This document shows positions 22,375-32,200 of a DNA stretch of 37,634 nt, piece by piece. A program made the position numbers and the translations under genes. Origin of the DNA: Flavobacterium sp. (GTDB lineage: Bacteria > Bacteroidota > Bacteroidia > Flavobacteriales > Flavobacteriaceae); NCBI GenBank assembly GCA_014377455.1, contig JACMPO010000101.1, positions 1 through 37,634 of the forward strand. Reading direction: 5' to 3'. The first letter of the stretch is position 1, and each line of letters starts with the position of its first letter. Below the pieces are notes generated by a model. It did no database searches and was not told the DNA's origin. It saw only the letters and a list, made by a program, of their open reading frames with translations.

Positions 22375-24873
22375 TTATCCTGGAAAATCTCCACCATCAT
22401 TTCCATCGGGATTTTGTTTTTTATTGGCTTTTTCTTTATCGCTTTTTTGTTTATTAAATCTATAAGTAAAAGAAAAATTTATCTGTCTCACACGAAACTG
22501 ATTTTCACTATAAGAATTTAAAGTTGGTAAATTGGTTTGATTTATTCTTTTTCTGGAATTAAATAAATCGCTTATATTTAAAGATATTGTAGCTTTATCT
22601 TTCAAGATATCTTTGCTAAAAGCCATATTCACGCCATAAACACCTAATGATTTTCCTTGTGAATTATTTTGAGGTGCATTATATGTTCCATTTGTTTGCC
22701 AATCTATTTTGTAAGGCAAAGTAATTCTTGATGAAAATTTAGTGAAATAACTTGTAGCATTTGCACTACCGTCTTTGGTAATTACATCTGTAGTTCCATT
22801 TAAGATATATTGATAGGTTCCTTTAACTTTACTTTGAAAAAAGTTAAAACTTCCATTTAGTTTCCACCATTTTACTGGAGTGTAGTTTAAATTTAATTCA
22901 AATCCTATTCTGTCATCTTTATCTAAATTTACTGGTGTTGATAAATAAACTGGCGTGTCTACAACTTGTCCATTTACAATTGCTGAGACAGTTTCTCCAT
23001 TTGGACGTCTAATAAACTGAAAGACATTTTTAGTTTTATTATAATAAACTGATGTAGTTAAAGTAAGTTTTTTCCAACGTTTTAAATATCCTAAATCAAT
23101 TGCATCTGTAAACGACGGATTTATATCTGGATTTCCCTGAAAAATATTAATATTACTACTGTAGTTTGAAAATGGCGAGATAAAACGATTTCTAGGTCTT
23201 GAAATCCGTTTACTGTAATTTAGTGATAATGAACTTTCATCGCTTATTTCATAAGTTAAAAAAGCGCTTGGAAAGAAATTATTATATTTTTTATTATTGT
23301 AGTTACTTGTGGATAATAAATTGATATTTAAATTAGTATCTTCATATCTCATTCCTAATAAATAAGAAAATTTTGAAATTTTCGAACCAAATTGTGAGTA
23401 AACTGCATTTATTTTTTCCTTGTATTGAAAAACATTGGTATAAGTTGGGTAAGGCGTGTAGTTTCCAGTTGCATCAATACTTCCAACTCTGTAATCTACT
23501 AAGAGTTCATTAAAGTCACCTTTGTATCCTGCCTCAAACTGACTATTTTTTCCTAGTGGAAGAACGTAATCGGTTTGTAATAAATTTCTGTTTTGGGTTT
23601 CTAAATTCACAACTGATTCTGTGGTAGAATTATTTAAAGAACCTGAATAGGAATTTGTTATTGTAGATAAATCATTATCAAAATTTTTAGTAACAGCAAA
23701 GTCAAAAGTTAATTTATGTCCATCTTTTTTGAATTTTTTAGTCAAATTTGAAGTATATTCTATATCGCTTGTTCTTGTAAATTGATCATTATTTCTGTTT
23801 TGAACAAAAGTATTGTTGGGTTCATAGTTATACAAAACGTTATATTCAGGATTACTGCCATCATTTTTTCTATAGTTAAATGCGTTAGTCCATGTTAGCG
23901 ATTTATCTAAATACCAATCAACACCGAAACTATAATTTAATCCTTTTCGACCTCTAATTCGATCTAATCGTTCGTTAATCGATTTATAAATTGACCCATC
24001 AGGATTTAAATAATCGGAATTTGTTAGTGATTTTCCAGGATTTTTTGTGTCATTATATCCTAAACCACTAAAAAGATTAAAATTTTGACTTTTAAAATTA
24101 ACAGTTCCATTAATTGCATAATTCCTAGGATCTCCGGCAGTGCCTATAAAAACTCCATTTAATCCCTGATTTTTCCCCTTTTTTAGTATAATATTTATTA
24201 TTCCAGCTCCACCTTCGGCTTCATATCTGGCTGATGGATTTGTAATTACTTCAACTTTATCTAAAGCATCTGCCGAAATTGTTTTAAGTGCATCGGCAAT
24301 ATTTATTGCATTTGATGGTCTACCGTCAATTAAAATTTTAACATTATCATTCCCTCGCAAACTTACATTTCCATCTCCATCTACCGTAACGGAGGGAACA
24401 TTATCTAAAACATCGCTCGCAGTTCCTCCCTTTGCTGTGGCATCTTGACCCACATTGTAGATTTTTTTATCTAATTTAATTTCAACAGCTGCTTTTTCGG
24501 TTTTAATTACTACTTCATTTAATTGTGTAGCATCCGATTCTAAAGAAATAGAACCAATATTAGTATCTTCCTTAAATGTTTTGTTATTAATTACCAGAGA
24601 TTTAAATGAAATAAATTCAGCTTTAATATTATAAACACCTGGAATTGCATCTACACTAAATTCTCCTTTATCGTTTGTTATTGATCCTGTAATTATTTTT
24701 GGATTCTTTGTATTAACTAAAGATATTGTAGCATATTCAAGAGGTTGATTACTTCCTTTTTCTACAATTTTTCCGGTAATTTTTACTTTTATTTTATTAG
24801 AAACATCTTGAGAATAGCTTAACATAGTTGCTATTAAAAAACAAAATGTTGGAATTAATTTAATTTTTTTCAT
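22375..24873 (-). CDS. TonB-dependent receptor-like outer-membrane beta-barrel protein (OMP_b-brl_3 type)
   Basis: This 832-residue protein has a signal peptide (about 1-21), a carboxypeptidase-regulatory-like domain (about 28-110: 'KITGKIVEKGSNQPLEYATISL', 'GEFSVDAIPGVYNIKAEF'), a plug (about 115-235: 'SDVLDNVPSVTVDGDGNVSLRGNDNVKILIDGRPS') and a large barrel. 'LNEVVIKTEKAAVEIKLDKKIYNV' is the typical link of the OMP_b-brl_3 family in Bacteroidetes. These proteins resemble TonB-dependent receptors, but their cargo is mostly unknown. The barrel strand 'INFSFTYRFN' is followed by a ~25-residue charged, Gly/Asp-rich tail, so the usual aromatic barrel end is not the C-terminus. It is a single-gene unit with no SusD partner. 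Confidence 0.88.
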   Translation of the reverse strand: MKKIKLIPTFCFLIATMLSYSQDVSNKIKVKITGKIVEKGSNQPLEYATISLVNTKNPKIITGSITNDKGEFSVDAIPGVYNIKAEFISFKSLVINNKTFKEDTNIGSISLESDATQLNEVVIKTEKAAVEIKLDKKIYNVGQDATAKGGTASDVLDNVPSVTVDGDGNVSLRGNDNVKILIDGRPSNAINIADALKTISADALDKVEVITNPSARYEAEGGAGIINIILKKGKNQGLNGVFIGTAGDPRNYAINGTVNFKSQNFNLFSGLGYNDTKNPGKSLTNSDYLNPDGSIYKSINERLDRIRGRKGLNYSFGVDWYLDKSLTWTNAFNYRKNDGSNPEYNVLYNYEPNNTFVQNRNNDQFTRTSDIEYTSNLTKKFKKDGHKLTFDFAVTKNFDNDLSTITNSYSGSLNNSTTESVVNLETQNRNLLQTDYVLPLGKNSQFEAGYKGDFNELLVDYRVGSIDATGNYTPYPTYTNVFQYKEKINAVYSQFGSKISKFSYLLGMRYEDTNLNINLLSTSNYNNKKYNNFFPSAFLTYEISDESSLSLNYSKRISRPRNRFISPFSNYSSNINIFQGNPDINPSFTDAIDLGYLKRWKKLTLTTSVYYNKTKNVFQFIRRPNGETVSAIVNGQVVDTPVYLSTPVNLDKDDRIGFELNLNYTPVKWWKLNGSFNFFQSKVKGTYQYILNGTTDVITKDGSANATSYFTKFSSRITLPYKIDWQTNGTYNAPQNNSQGKSLGVYGVNMAFSKDILKDKATISLNISDLFNSRKRINQTNLPTLNSYSENQFRVRQINFSFTYRFNKQKSDKEKANKKQNPDGNDGGDFPG

Positions 24874-24904
24874 GGATTATATTTTAATTTTTTTAATTCG
24901 ACCA

Positions 24905-24912
24905 CAAAACTA
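24905..24912 (-). promoter_or_regulatory. -7 promoter box for the outer-membrane barrel gene
   Basis: The minus strand reads TAGTTTTG, matching TAnnTTTG, 32 bases before the ATG at 24873. The nearest upstream TTTG on that strand is 24 bases away, slightly long. Confidence 0.4.
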
Positions 24913-25012
24913 AACAAACGTTTAAATGTCTTTTCCCAAAGGATTGTTAAAAGAATCATTTTAATAAAAATTATTAGTTGCTTAACATCTTTAAACAAAC
25001 AAAAATTAACTG

Positions 25013-25020
25013 TAATTTTG
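25013..25020 (+). promoter_or_regulatory. -7 promoter box for the CPBP-menE pair
   Basis: TAATTTTG matches TAnnTTTG, 46 bases before the ATG at 25066. A weaker match, TACATTCG at 25039-25046, is also present. No good -33 element is visible for either. Confidence 0.35.
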
Positions 25021-25065
25021 GCTATTCACAATTAAAAATGTACATTCGTAAATAAAAAAAAGGAA

Positions 25066-26013
25066 ATGTTTGTAGAGCAAGGATTTAAAAAAGACAATAA
25101 GTTTGGAAAATATTTGCTTGGTTCTCTACTAACTTTTATTGCTTCTCAATTAGGGACAATTCCTTTGTTAGTAGCCATTGCGATTAAATCTGTTTTAAGC
25201 GGAACTCCTTTTCCTGCGAGTCAAAATCAAGTTATGAGTTACTTAGATTCAAATTTGACTCTTTTTTTAGTGTTAATATCTTTTGCTTTTGGACTTTTTG
25301 CATTATATTTTATAGTTGTAAAATATCATAAACAAACTTTTTTATCCCTAACTACTTCACGACCCAAAGTAGATTGGAATCGAATTTTATTTTCGTTTTT
25401 AATTTGGTCTGTTTTGAGTGTTATTTTTACTTACATGGAATATTATATGAATCCTAAAGATTATGTTTTTAATTTTCATTTAATACCATTTTTCATTTTA
25501 TTTGTTGTGGCAACTCTGTTTATCCCAATTCAAACTAGTACAGAAGAATACGTTTTTCGCGGTTATTTAATGCAAGGATTTGGAAATTTATCTAAAAATA
25601 AGTGGTTTCCTCTGGTAATGACTTCTGTCATTTTTGGAGGTATGCATATTGCTAATCCAGAAGTTGAAAAAATGGGATACATTATAATGGTTTATTACAT
25701 TGGGACAGGATTTTTTTTAGGAATAGTAGCATTAATGGATGAAGGATTGGAACTCTCGTTAGGATTTCATGCCGCTAATAACTTGATTGGAGCCTTACTA
25801 GTAACTTCCGATTGGTCTGTTTTTCAAACAAATGCTATTTTACGTGATGTTTCAAATCCTATTGCTGGATATGAAGTTTTACTGCCAGTTTTTGTAATAT
25901 TTCCACTTTTACTTTTTATTTTTAGTAAAAAATATGGCTGGACGAATTGGAAAGAAAAACTTACAGGTACCATAAATTCAAATAATATTTTAACAATAGA
26001 TAATAATGAGTAA
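25066..26013 (+). CDS. CPBP-family intramembrane metalloprotease
   Basis: The 315-residue protein has about eight membrane segments and the three CPBP/Abi motifs: 'EEYVFRGYLMQGF' (E160-E161 and R165), 'FGGMHIAN' (H194) and 'FHAANNLIGAL' (about 233-243). The family includes Rce1-like glutamic proteases that cut substrates within the membrane, and bacteriocin-immunity proteins. The stop overlaps the menE start by 8 bases, so the two genes are co-transcribed and likely translationally coupled. The pairing with a menaquinone gene may be no more than shared transcription. The ATG at 25066 follows an AAAAAAAGGAA stretch. Confidence 0.9.
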   Translation: MFVEQGFKKDNKFGKYLLGSLLTFIASQLGTIPLLVAIAIKSVLSGTPFPASQNQVMSYLDSNLTLFLVLISFAFGLFALYFIVVKYHKQTFLSLTTSRPKVDWNRILFSFLIWSVLSVIFTYMEYYMNPKDYVFNFHLIPFFILFVVATLFIPIQTSTEEYVFRGYLMQGFGNLSKNKWFPLVMTSVIFGGMHIANPEVEKMGYIIMVYYIGTGFFLGIVALMDEGLELSLGFHAANNLIGALLVTSDWSVFQTNAILRDVSNPIAGYEVLLPVFVIFPLLLFIFSKKYGWTNWKEKLTGTINSNNILTIDNNE

Positions 26014-27049
26014 TCCCACATACGAAAATGTGCACAATTTATTTAAATTAAATGGTTTTCATTTAAACAGAGAAGATTTATGCCGTGTAGCCTACAGTTT
26101 TATAAAAGAGGGTGAAGATTTTGAAAAACCAGTAGGCGATTTTTTATTGGATTGGTTTGACCCAAAGTCCTATATCGAAATGCACACTTCAGGTTCTACA
26201 GGAATTCCAAAAACAATTCGTGTTGATAAACAAGCCATGGTGAATTCTGCTTTAGCTACAGGTGACTTTTTTGAATTGGTAGCTGGTAATAAAGCATTGC
26301 ATTGCCTTCCTGTGAAATATGTAGCTGGAAAAATGATGCTTGTTCGTGCCATGATTTTAGGATTGGATTTAGAGTTTGTTGCTCCAAGTTTAAATCCGAT
26401 GTTACATAATGAATATGACTACGATTTCGCAGCAATGGTTCCGTTTCAAGCTCAAAACTCTATAAATGAACTCAAAAGGGTTAAAAAACTCATCGTAGGT
26501 GGTGCAAAAATTAATGCAACATTAGAAAAACAGTTGATGAAGTTATCAACTCAAATTTATGAAACCTATGGTATGACCGAAACCATTTCGCATATTGCAG
26601 CTAAAAGAGTAGGAGAGAAAGCTTTTACAGTTTTACCAAATGTCACTATTTCCTATGATGATCAAAACTGTTTAGTAATTCATGCGCCAAGAATAAGTGA
26701 AGAAGTAATTGAAACTAATGATATTGTTGAATTAGTTAATGAAAATCAATTTATATTTTTAGGAAGAATAGATAATGTAATCAATAGCGGTGGAATTAAA
26801 TTGATACCAGAACAAATTGAAGAAAAATTAGCAGGAAAAATTGAACAACGTTATTTTATTTCTTCTGTTGAAGATAAAGAACTAGGAGAAAAAGTTATTC
26901 TTGTAATTGAAGGTACTGCTTATCAAATTGACAAATCGATTTTCGATTGTTTAGATAAATATGAAAAACCGAAAAAAATTATTTTTATCTCTAAATTTAA
27001 AGAAACAGGTAATGGAAAAATAATTCGTGGTTCGAGTTTGAAAGTGTAA
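26006..27049 (+). CDS. menE: O-succinylbenzoate-CoA ligase (MenE)
   Basis: MenE activates o-succinylbenzoate with ATP and CoA in menaquinone synthesis. The 347-residue protein is an AMP-binding-family ligase with the phosphate loop 'HTSGSTGIPK' (60-69), the adenylate motif 'YETYGMTETISHIA' (185-198), 'VEDKELGEKVILVIEG' in the C-terminal subdomain and the catalytic-lysine end 'ETGNGKIIRGSSLKV'. It is about 100-140 residues shorter than enterobacterial MenE, a compact form usual in Flavobacteria as I know them, with the N-terminal subdomain reduced. The phrase 'IDNVINSGGIKLIPEQIEE' is the expected hinge. It ends at a bidirectional terminator. Confidence 0.9.
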   Translation: MSNPTYENVHNLFKLNGFHLNREDLCRVAYSFIKEGEDFEKPVGDFLLDWFDPKSYIEMHTSGSTGIPKTIRVDKQAMVNSALATGDFFELVAGNKALHCLPVKYVAGKMMLVRAMILGLDLEFVAPSLNPMLHNEYDYDFAAMVPFQAQNSINELKRVKKLIVGGAKINATLEKQLMKLSTQIYETYGMTETISHIAAKRVGEKAFTVLPNVTISYDDQNCLVIHAPRISEEVIETNDIVELVNENQFIFLGRIDNVINSGGIKLIPEQIEEKLAGKIEQRYFISSVEDKELGEKVILVIEGTAYQIDKSIFDCLDKYEKPKKIIFISKFKETGNGKIIRGSSLKV

Positions 27050-27069
27050 ATATCTAATTAATTACTGAT

Positions 27070-27104
27070 AAAAAACCTTGATTAACTAAAATCAAGGTTT
27101 TTTT
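27070..27104. terminator. Bidirectional terminator between menE and the HNH-like gene
   Basis: AAAAAACCTTGATT (27070-27083) pairs perfectly with AATCAAGGTTTTTT (27090-27103), loop of six bases. T runs flank the stem on both strands, so it serves menE and the convergent gene ending at 27148. Confidence 0.88.
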
Positions 27105-27147
27105 AATTTATTATTAAATCACTTTATTTAAATAAATTTTTGCAAGG

Positions 27148-27747
27148 CTACACTTTTACATGTCCCCAGTTTTCACCACTTTTTATTCTTCTTATTTGCA
27201 TTTCGCTCACTCCAAATTGTTTTGCAATCATCTTTAAACGTGTTTTTTGTTCTGCTTTGGCCAAAATTTTCTTAATTACCATAACTTTAGTAACTGTTAG
27301 TTTTCTGCCGTTTGCATTTAAATTATGCTCTATTAATTTTTTTCGAGCATTGATCACGTTTGGACTTTTGTTTGAAAAATCAATCATTTCTTCACGTGTT
27401 GCCCATTTTAAATTTCGGTAATCATCATTGTCTCGTTTTCTATCTAAATGCAATACAAAAGTTTGATTTTCAGAAGTTTTAGGTACAAAAAACGCTGCTA
27501 TTAGTTTTGAAAAAAATACGTGTTTGTTAAATATTTTTCCATCTTTAAAAACCTTGTATTTAAAAATCTTGTATCCATCGGCTTTGCCACCTTTTAATTC
27601 ACGACCAAATTTCATGTCATCAACAAAGCTTATTAATCGTCCTTTGTTAGAAATTGCGTAGCGTAATTTGAGTTTATGTTCAACAGTAATTTCTCTAAAC
27701 TCCTCATTAGGATAAATCCTAATCGCTTTCATTGGTTCCAGTTTCAT
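27148..27747 (-). CDS. NUMOD4/HNH-derived protein with C-terminal helix-turn-helix, probably catalytically dead
   Basis: This 199-residue protein has the architecture of phage and intron HNH homing endonucleases: a NUMOD4-like start ('EFREITVEHKLKLRYAISNKGRLISF', about 16-41), an HNH-fold core (about 60-120) and a C-terminal helix-turn-helix ('KTRLKMIAKQFGVSEMQIRRIKSGENWGHV', about 168-197). In active enzymes the core reads H-R-L-V-A...N-H-I-D-G-N. Here the first catalytic His aligns with Ser80 ('FFSKLIAAFF'), the Asn before the His aligns with Leu99 ('VLHLDRKRDN'), and only His100 remains. DNA binding by the two terminal modules seems intact. I recall close relatives throughout Flavobacterium, so it may be a domesticated DNA-binding protein. 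The start could be the ATG at 27747 or 27732. Confidence 0.75.
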   Translation of the reverse strand: MKLEPMKAIRIYPNEEFREITVEHKLKLRYAISNKGRLISFVDDMKFGRELKGGKADGYKIFKYKVFKDGKIFNKHVFFSKLIAAFFVPKTSENQTFVLHLDRKRDNDDYRNLKWATREEMIDFSNKSPNVINARKKLIEHNLNANGRKLTVTKVMVIKKILAKAEQKTRLKMIAKQFGVSEMQIRRIKSGENWGHVKV

Positions 27748-27810
27748 CCGATTTTAATTTTATTATGTCAGTAGGTTATTTGAGGTTTTATAACAATAAA
27801 TTTAATTGAA

Positions 27811-27829
27811 AATCAAATCAAGTTTGATT
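27811..27829 (-). terminator. Possible weak terminator after the efflux operon
   Basis: AATCAAA (27811-27817) pairs with TTTGATT (27823-27829) around a five-base loop, 83 bases after the TolC stop. An alternative hairpin pairs TCAAG (27818-27822) with CTTGA (27830-27834). There is no long T run, so the call is weak. Confidence 0.3.
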
Positions 27830-27911
27830 CTTGAAACAACAGTCAATAGGTAGATTTTATTTTCAAATATATGAAAAACTCAACAAAATTAATTCAATAA
27901 CCTAATTTCAT

Positions 27912-29216
27912 TTATAATTTGAGACTTCCTGCCAGTTCTTTTAAAGTAATTTCGTTCAATTTAGTTTGGAACTGAGCATTACTGTATCGAACCAAAGCAT
28001 TAACATAATTTAATTGTGCGGTACGATAATCGATAGGAGTGATGGTACCGATTTTGAATTTAGATAAGGTAATATCTAAATTTTGCTTTGCAATTTCTAA
28101 ATTGTTTTTTTCAACATTAGTTAATTGTAAATTTGTTTGATAACTCTGAAAAGTACTATTTAATTGAGAGTCAAGAGTTTCTTCTTGTTGTTTAACAACG
28201 ATTGCCGAATTTTCAACTTGAAGTTTTGCAATTTTTTCATTCCTTGATTGATAAAAACCATTAAAAATAGGTACAGAAGCAGAAAAACCATAAGTAAATC
28301 CTTGACCTTGCGATTGTGTGATGAAACCAAGTGAAGCTTCTGTTCGGTTAATATTGTATCCAGAGTTTATTATAAGTGTAGGATATCGACCTGATTTTAT
28401 TTGTTTTAATTGTAAATCAGAACTTTTTTTGGCTAAAATTTGCGATTGTAATTGCGGATTTTGTTTTCGTGCTAATGTTTTCAAATCCTCTAATTTAAGC
28501 AATTCTTCCGAAGGAGATTCAGCTTCTACCATAAAGTCAATTGATGAATCTCTGGCAATTATTTCATTTAAATGAGTTTTTGTGTTTCGATAGCTATTTA
28601 ATTGAGATAATTGTAAACTTGAGTCGGTATTTAAATCGACTTGTGCATTTAAAACTTCAAGTTTAGATGCTTTTCCAATATTAAATCGGTTTTGAGCTCT
28701 TTTTAATCGTTGGGTTGATAATTTTAAAGTAGAATCTAATGCCACCAATTGTTGCTGTTGCTGGACCAAATCGAAATAAGTGGTGTACACGTCGCTTATT
28801 TTCGAAAAAATAGTAAGTTTTAAATTTGCTTCACCTTGTTGCTCTAACACTTTTAATTGCTCTCTTTTAGCAAACATTTTTAACCCGTCAAAAACTGTCC
28901 AACCTAAATTTACACCATAGTTTAAACTTAAATTTTTAGCTCCATTCAATGATTTTTGTGTACCATCAGATTGAGTTTGGGTAATGTTTTGTAAACTATT
29001 TGTGTTAACTATATTGGCAGTTATATTGGGTAACATTCCAGCATTTCCGGCACTAGAATTAGCATTATCTATTTTTAAATTATTGGATGCTATTTGAATA
29101 TCATAATTATTTTGTAATGCAATTTTCACAGCTTCTTCTAGTTTCAAAACTTCTTGTGCTTGCGTTTGAAATGCTATTAGAATGATAATAATTAATTGGA
29201 ATACTGATTTTTTCAT
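27912..29216 (-). CDS. TolC-family outer-membrane efflux channel
   Basis: From the ATG at 29216 this is a 434-residue protein with a signal peptide ('SVFQLIIIILIAFQTQAQ') and two outer-membrane-efflux-protein (TolC) repeats. It starts with 'LKLEEAVKIALQNNYDIQIASNNLKI', a family hallmark, and repeats a similar helix at mid-length ('LEDLKTLARKQNPQLQSQIL'). Three copies form a channel through the outer membrane and periplasm. It is the last gene of an RND operon, 13 bases after the pump gene. The longer frame to 29243 would overlap the pump gene's stop and place nine polar residues before the signal peptide, so it is rejected. Confidence 0.92.
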   Translation of the reverse strand: MKKSVFQLIIIILIAFQTQAQEVLKLEEAVKIALQNNYDIQIASNNLKIDNANSSAGNAGMLPNITANIVNTNSLQNITQTQSDGTQKSLNGAKNLSLNYGVNLGWTVFDGLKMFAKREQLKVLEQQGEANLKLTIFSKISDVYTTYFDLVQQQQQLVALDSTLKLSTQRLKRAQNRFNIGKASKLEVLNAQVDLNTDSSLQLSQLNSYRNTKTHLNEIIARDSSIDFMVEAESPSEELLKLEDLKTLARKQNPQLQSQILAKKSSDLQLKQIKSGRYPTLIINSGYNINRTEASLGFITQSQGQGFTYGFSASVPIFNGFYQSRNEKIAKLQVENSAIVVKQQEETLDSQLNSTFQSYQTNLQLTNVEKNNLEIAKQNLDITLSKFKIGTITPIDYRTAQLNYVNALVRYSNAQFQTKLNEITLKELAGSLKL

Positions 29217-29229
29217 ATAATTTGGGAAC

Positions 29230-32200
29230 TTATTTATTTTCAAACGCTTCTAAATTATCAAATTCAGGATAGTGCTTTCTAGTTTTGGACCACAAAAAAT
29301 AAATGGATGGAATAACAAATAATGTAAGTATTAAAGAGAAAATTGTGCCACCAACAATTACAACTCCCATTCCAATTCTACTTTTTGCGGCAGCACCAAG
29401 CGATAGTGCTATAGGAAGTGCACCTAAAGCTATCGCTAAACTTGTCATTAAAATGGGACGTAAACGAGATTCTGCGGCTTCCAGAATAGCGTCATATTTT
29501 GGTTTTCCTTGTTCGCGCAACTGATTTGCAAATTCCACTATTAATATTCCGTTTTTTGTTACTAACCCAATGAGCATAATAGTTCCAATTTGACTAAAAA
29601 TATTCCAAGTTTGTCCAAACAACCATAACGAAAATAATGCTCCTGCAACTGCCATAGGAACTGTTAATATAATTATAAATGGGTCAATAAAACTTTCAAA
29701 TTGTGCTGCTAGAATTAAATATATCAATAGTAAAGCCAATCCAAATGCAAACGAAGTGTTTGAACTACTTTCCTCAAAATCCCGCGATTCGCCACCTAAG
29801 TCTGTTGTGAAGGTGTCATCTAGCACTTTTGCTTTTATTTTATTCATAGCTTCAATACCATCACCTATTGTTTTTCCGGGTGACAATCCAGCCATTACTG
29901 TGGCGCTTGTCATTCGGTTATTATGATACAATTGTGGTGGATTACTTTTTTCAGATATTTTTACCACATTATCCATTTGGATTAATTGTCCCGTTTTGTT
30001 TCTCACAAAAATAGAGGTTAAATCAAGCGGTTTTGATCGATCTTTTTCTTCAAATTGTCCAATAACTTGATATTGGCGACCATTTTTGAGAAAGTATCCA
30101 AATCTTTGACCGCTTAAAGAAAGTTGTAAAGTTTGAGCAATATCTAAAACTGAAATACCTAAACTTTCGGCTTTAGCTCTATCTATAGTTACATTTATTT
30201 CGGGTTTATTAAATTTTAAATTCACATCGGAGATAGCAAATGTTGGATCTTTTGCAACTTCATCCATAAATTGAGGTATTTTTTGTTGTAGTTTTTCAAA
30301 ATTTTGTGCTTGAATGATGTATTGTATTGGCAAACCACCTCTTTTATTTACGGCAATTGTAGGCTGTTCTAAAACAGTAGTTTTAGCATCAGCATATTTT
30401 TTAGTCCATTTGGTTAAATTTTCAGCGATTTCTTTTTGCGATTTCTTTCGGTTTTCAGATTCAACCAATGATACTCTAATTCTACCACTATTGGTTGCCG
30501 AAGCATTAAAACCTGGAGCTGTAATTACTAAACTTACTCGTTTTTCTGGTATTGAATCGTCTATTAATTGTGAGACTTCTTGCATAAAACGATCGGTATA
30601 ATCGTAAGATGAACCTTCGGCTGTGTTTATGCTCATTAGGAATCCACTTCGGTCATCGTAAGGTGCAGTTTCTTTTTTTATAATTGAAAAGAACAAATAA
30701 ATTAAACCAAAACAAGCAATTAAAATAGGGAAACTCACCCATTTTCGTTTCATAAAATTTCCTAAAGACGAGGCATATCCTTTGTTAAGTTTAATAAAAT
30801 ATGGTTCGGTTAAATTATAGAATTTGGTCTTTTTTTGAACGCCACCTTTCATTAAATAGGCATTTAACATTGGGGTTAAGGTTAAGGAAACAAAAGCTGA
30901 AACTAAAACAGCTGCACCAATAACGACTCCAAACTCTCTAAATAAGCGTCCTACAAATCCTTGAAGAAAAATTACGGGTAAAAAAACAGCAGCAAGTGTT
31001 ATGGAAATCGAAATTACTGCAAAAAATATCTCGTTTGAACCTTTTATAGCAGCTTCAATAGGTGACATTCCATCTTCAACTTTCTTAAAAATATTTTCGG
31101 TAACTACAATTCCGTCGTCTACAACTAACCCTGTTGCAAGCACGATTGCCAGCAACGTAAGTACATTTATAGAGAAGCCAAAAAGCCACATGATGAAGAA
31201 TGTCGCTATTAACGATACGGGAATATCTATTAATGGTCGGAAGGCAATTGCCCAATCTCTAAAAAATAAATAAATAATTAATATTACCAAAACCAGTGAA
31301 AGCAAAATGGTTTCAGCTACTTCTGTAACTGATTTTTTTACAAAAACGGTATCGTCAATAGCGATGTTTAGCTTGATATCTTTAGGTAAATCTTTTTTAA
31401 GTTTTTCAAATTTTTTATAGAACTCTTTAGATATATCCAGATAATTAGCTCCGGGAAGTGGTACAATAGCAACGGCTACAAGTGGTACTCCAGATTGAGT
31501 CATATTAGTCTCTATAACTTCGGGTCCCAAATCTGCCGAACCAATATCACTAAACCGGACTATTTTGTCGCCTTCTGTTTTTACAATTATGTTGTTAAAT
31601 TCTTCTGGTTTTGAAAGGTTTCCAATGGTTTTTACTGTAAGTTCGGTATTATTTCCTGTAAGTTTTCCCGATGGTAATTCAACACTTTGACTGTTTAAAG
31701 CAGTTTTAACATCAGAAACAGTGCAACCAAACGAGGCTAATTTTACTGGATCAATCCAAAGACGCATTGCATACTTTTTTTGTCCCCAAATTTGAACGCC
31801 ACTAACGCCAAGAATAGTTTCTATTTGAGGTTCGATGGTGTTTTCGGCTAAATCACTTAATTCTAACTGTGTTCGGGAATCACTTTGAATGGTCATGGAA
31901 ATGATGGCGTTTCCATTTGCATCAGCTTTTGAAACTACAGGTGGTGCATCTAAATCTTTAGGTAAACTTCGTGCTGCAATGGCTACTTTATCTCGAACGT
32001 CATTTGCTGCAGTTTCTAAATCTTTATCTAAGTTAAATTCGACGGTAATAGTACTTGTACCTTGTACACTCGAGGAGGTAATATTTTTAATTCCATCAAT
32101 AGAATTTATAGATTTCTCGATGGGTTCAGTAATTTGTGATTCAATAATATCCGAGTTTGCTCCAGCGTAATCCGTACGAATTGTAATTTGAGCCGGATCA

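Noticed and set aside
25066..27049. CPBP protease and MenE as a new functional pair
   Set aside because: The 8-base overlap shows shared transcription only; each protein is ordinary for its family, and I see nothing that links their functions.
27148..27747. Mobile intron or active homing endonuclease
   Set aside because: No intron core, no split host gene and no flanking repeats; the catalytic His and Asn appear replaced.
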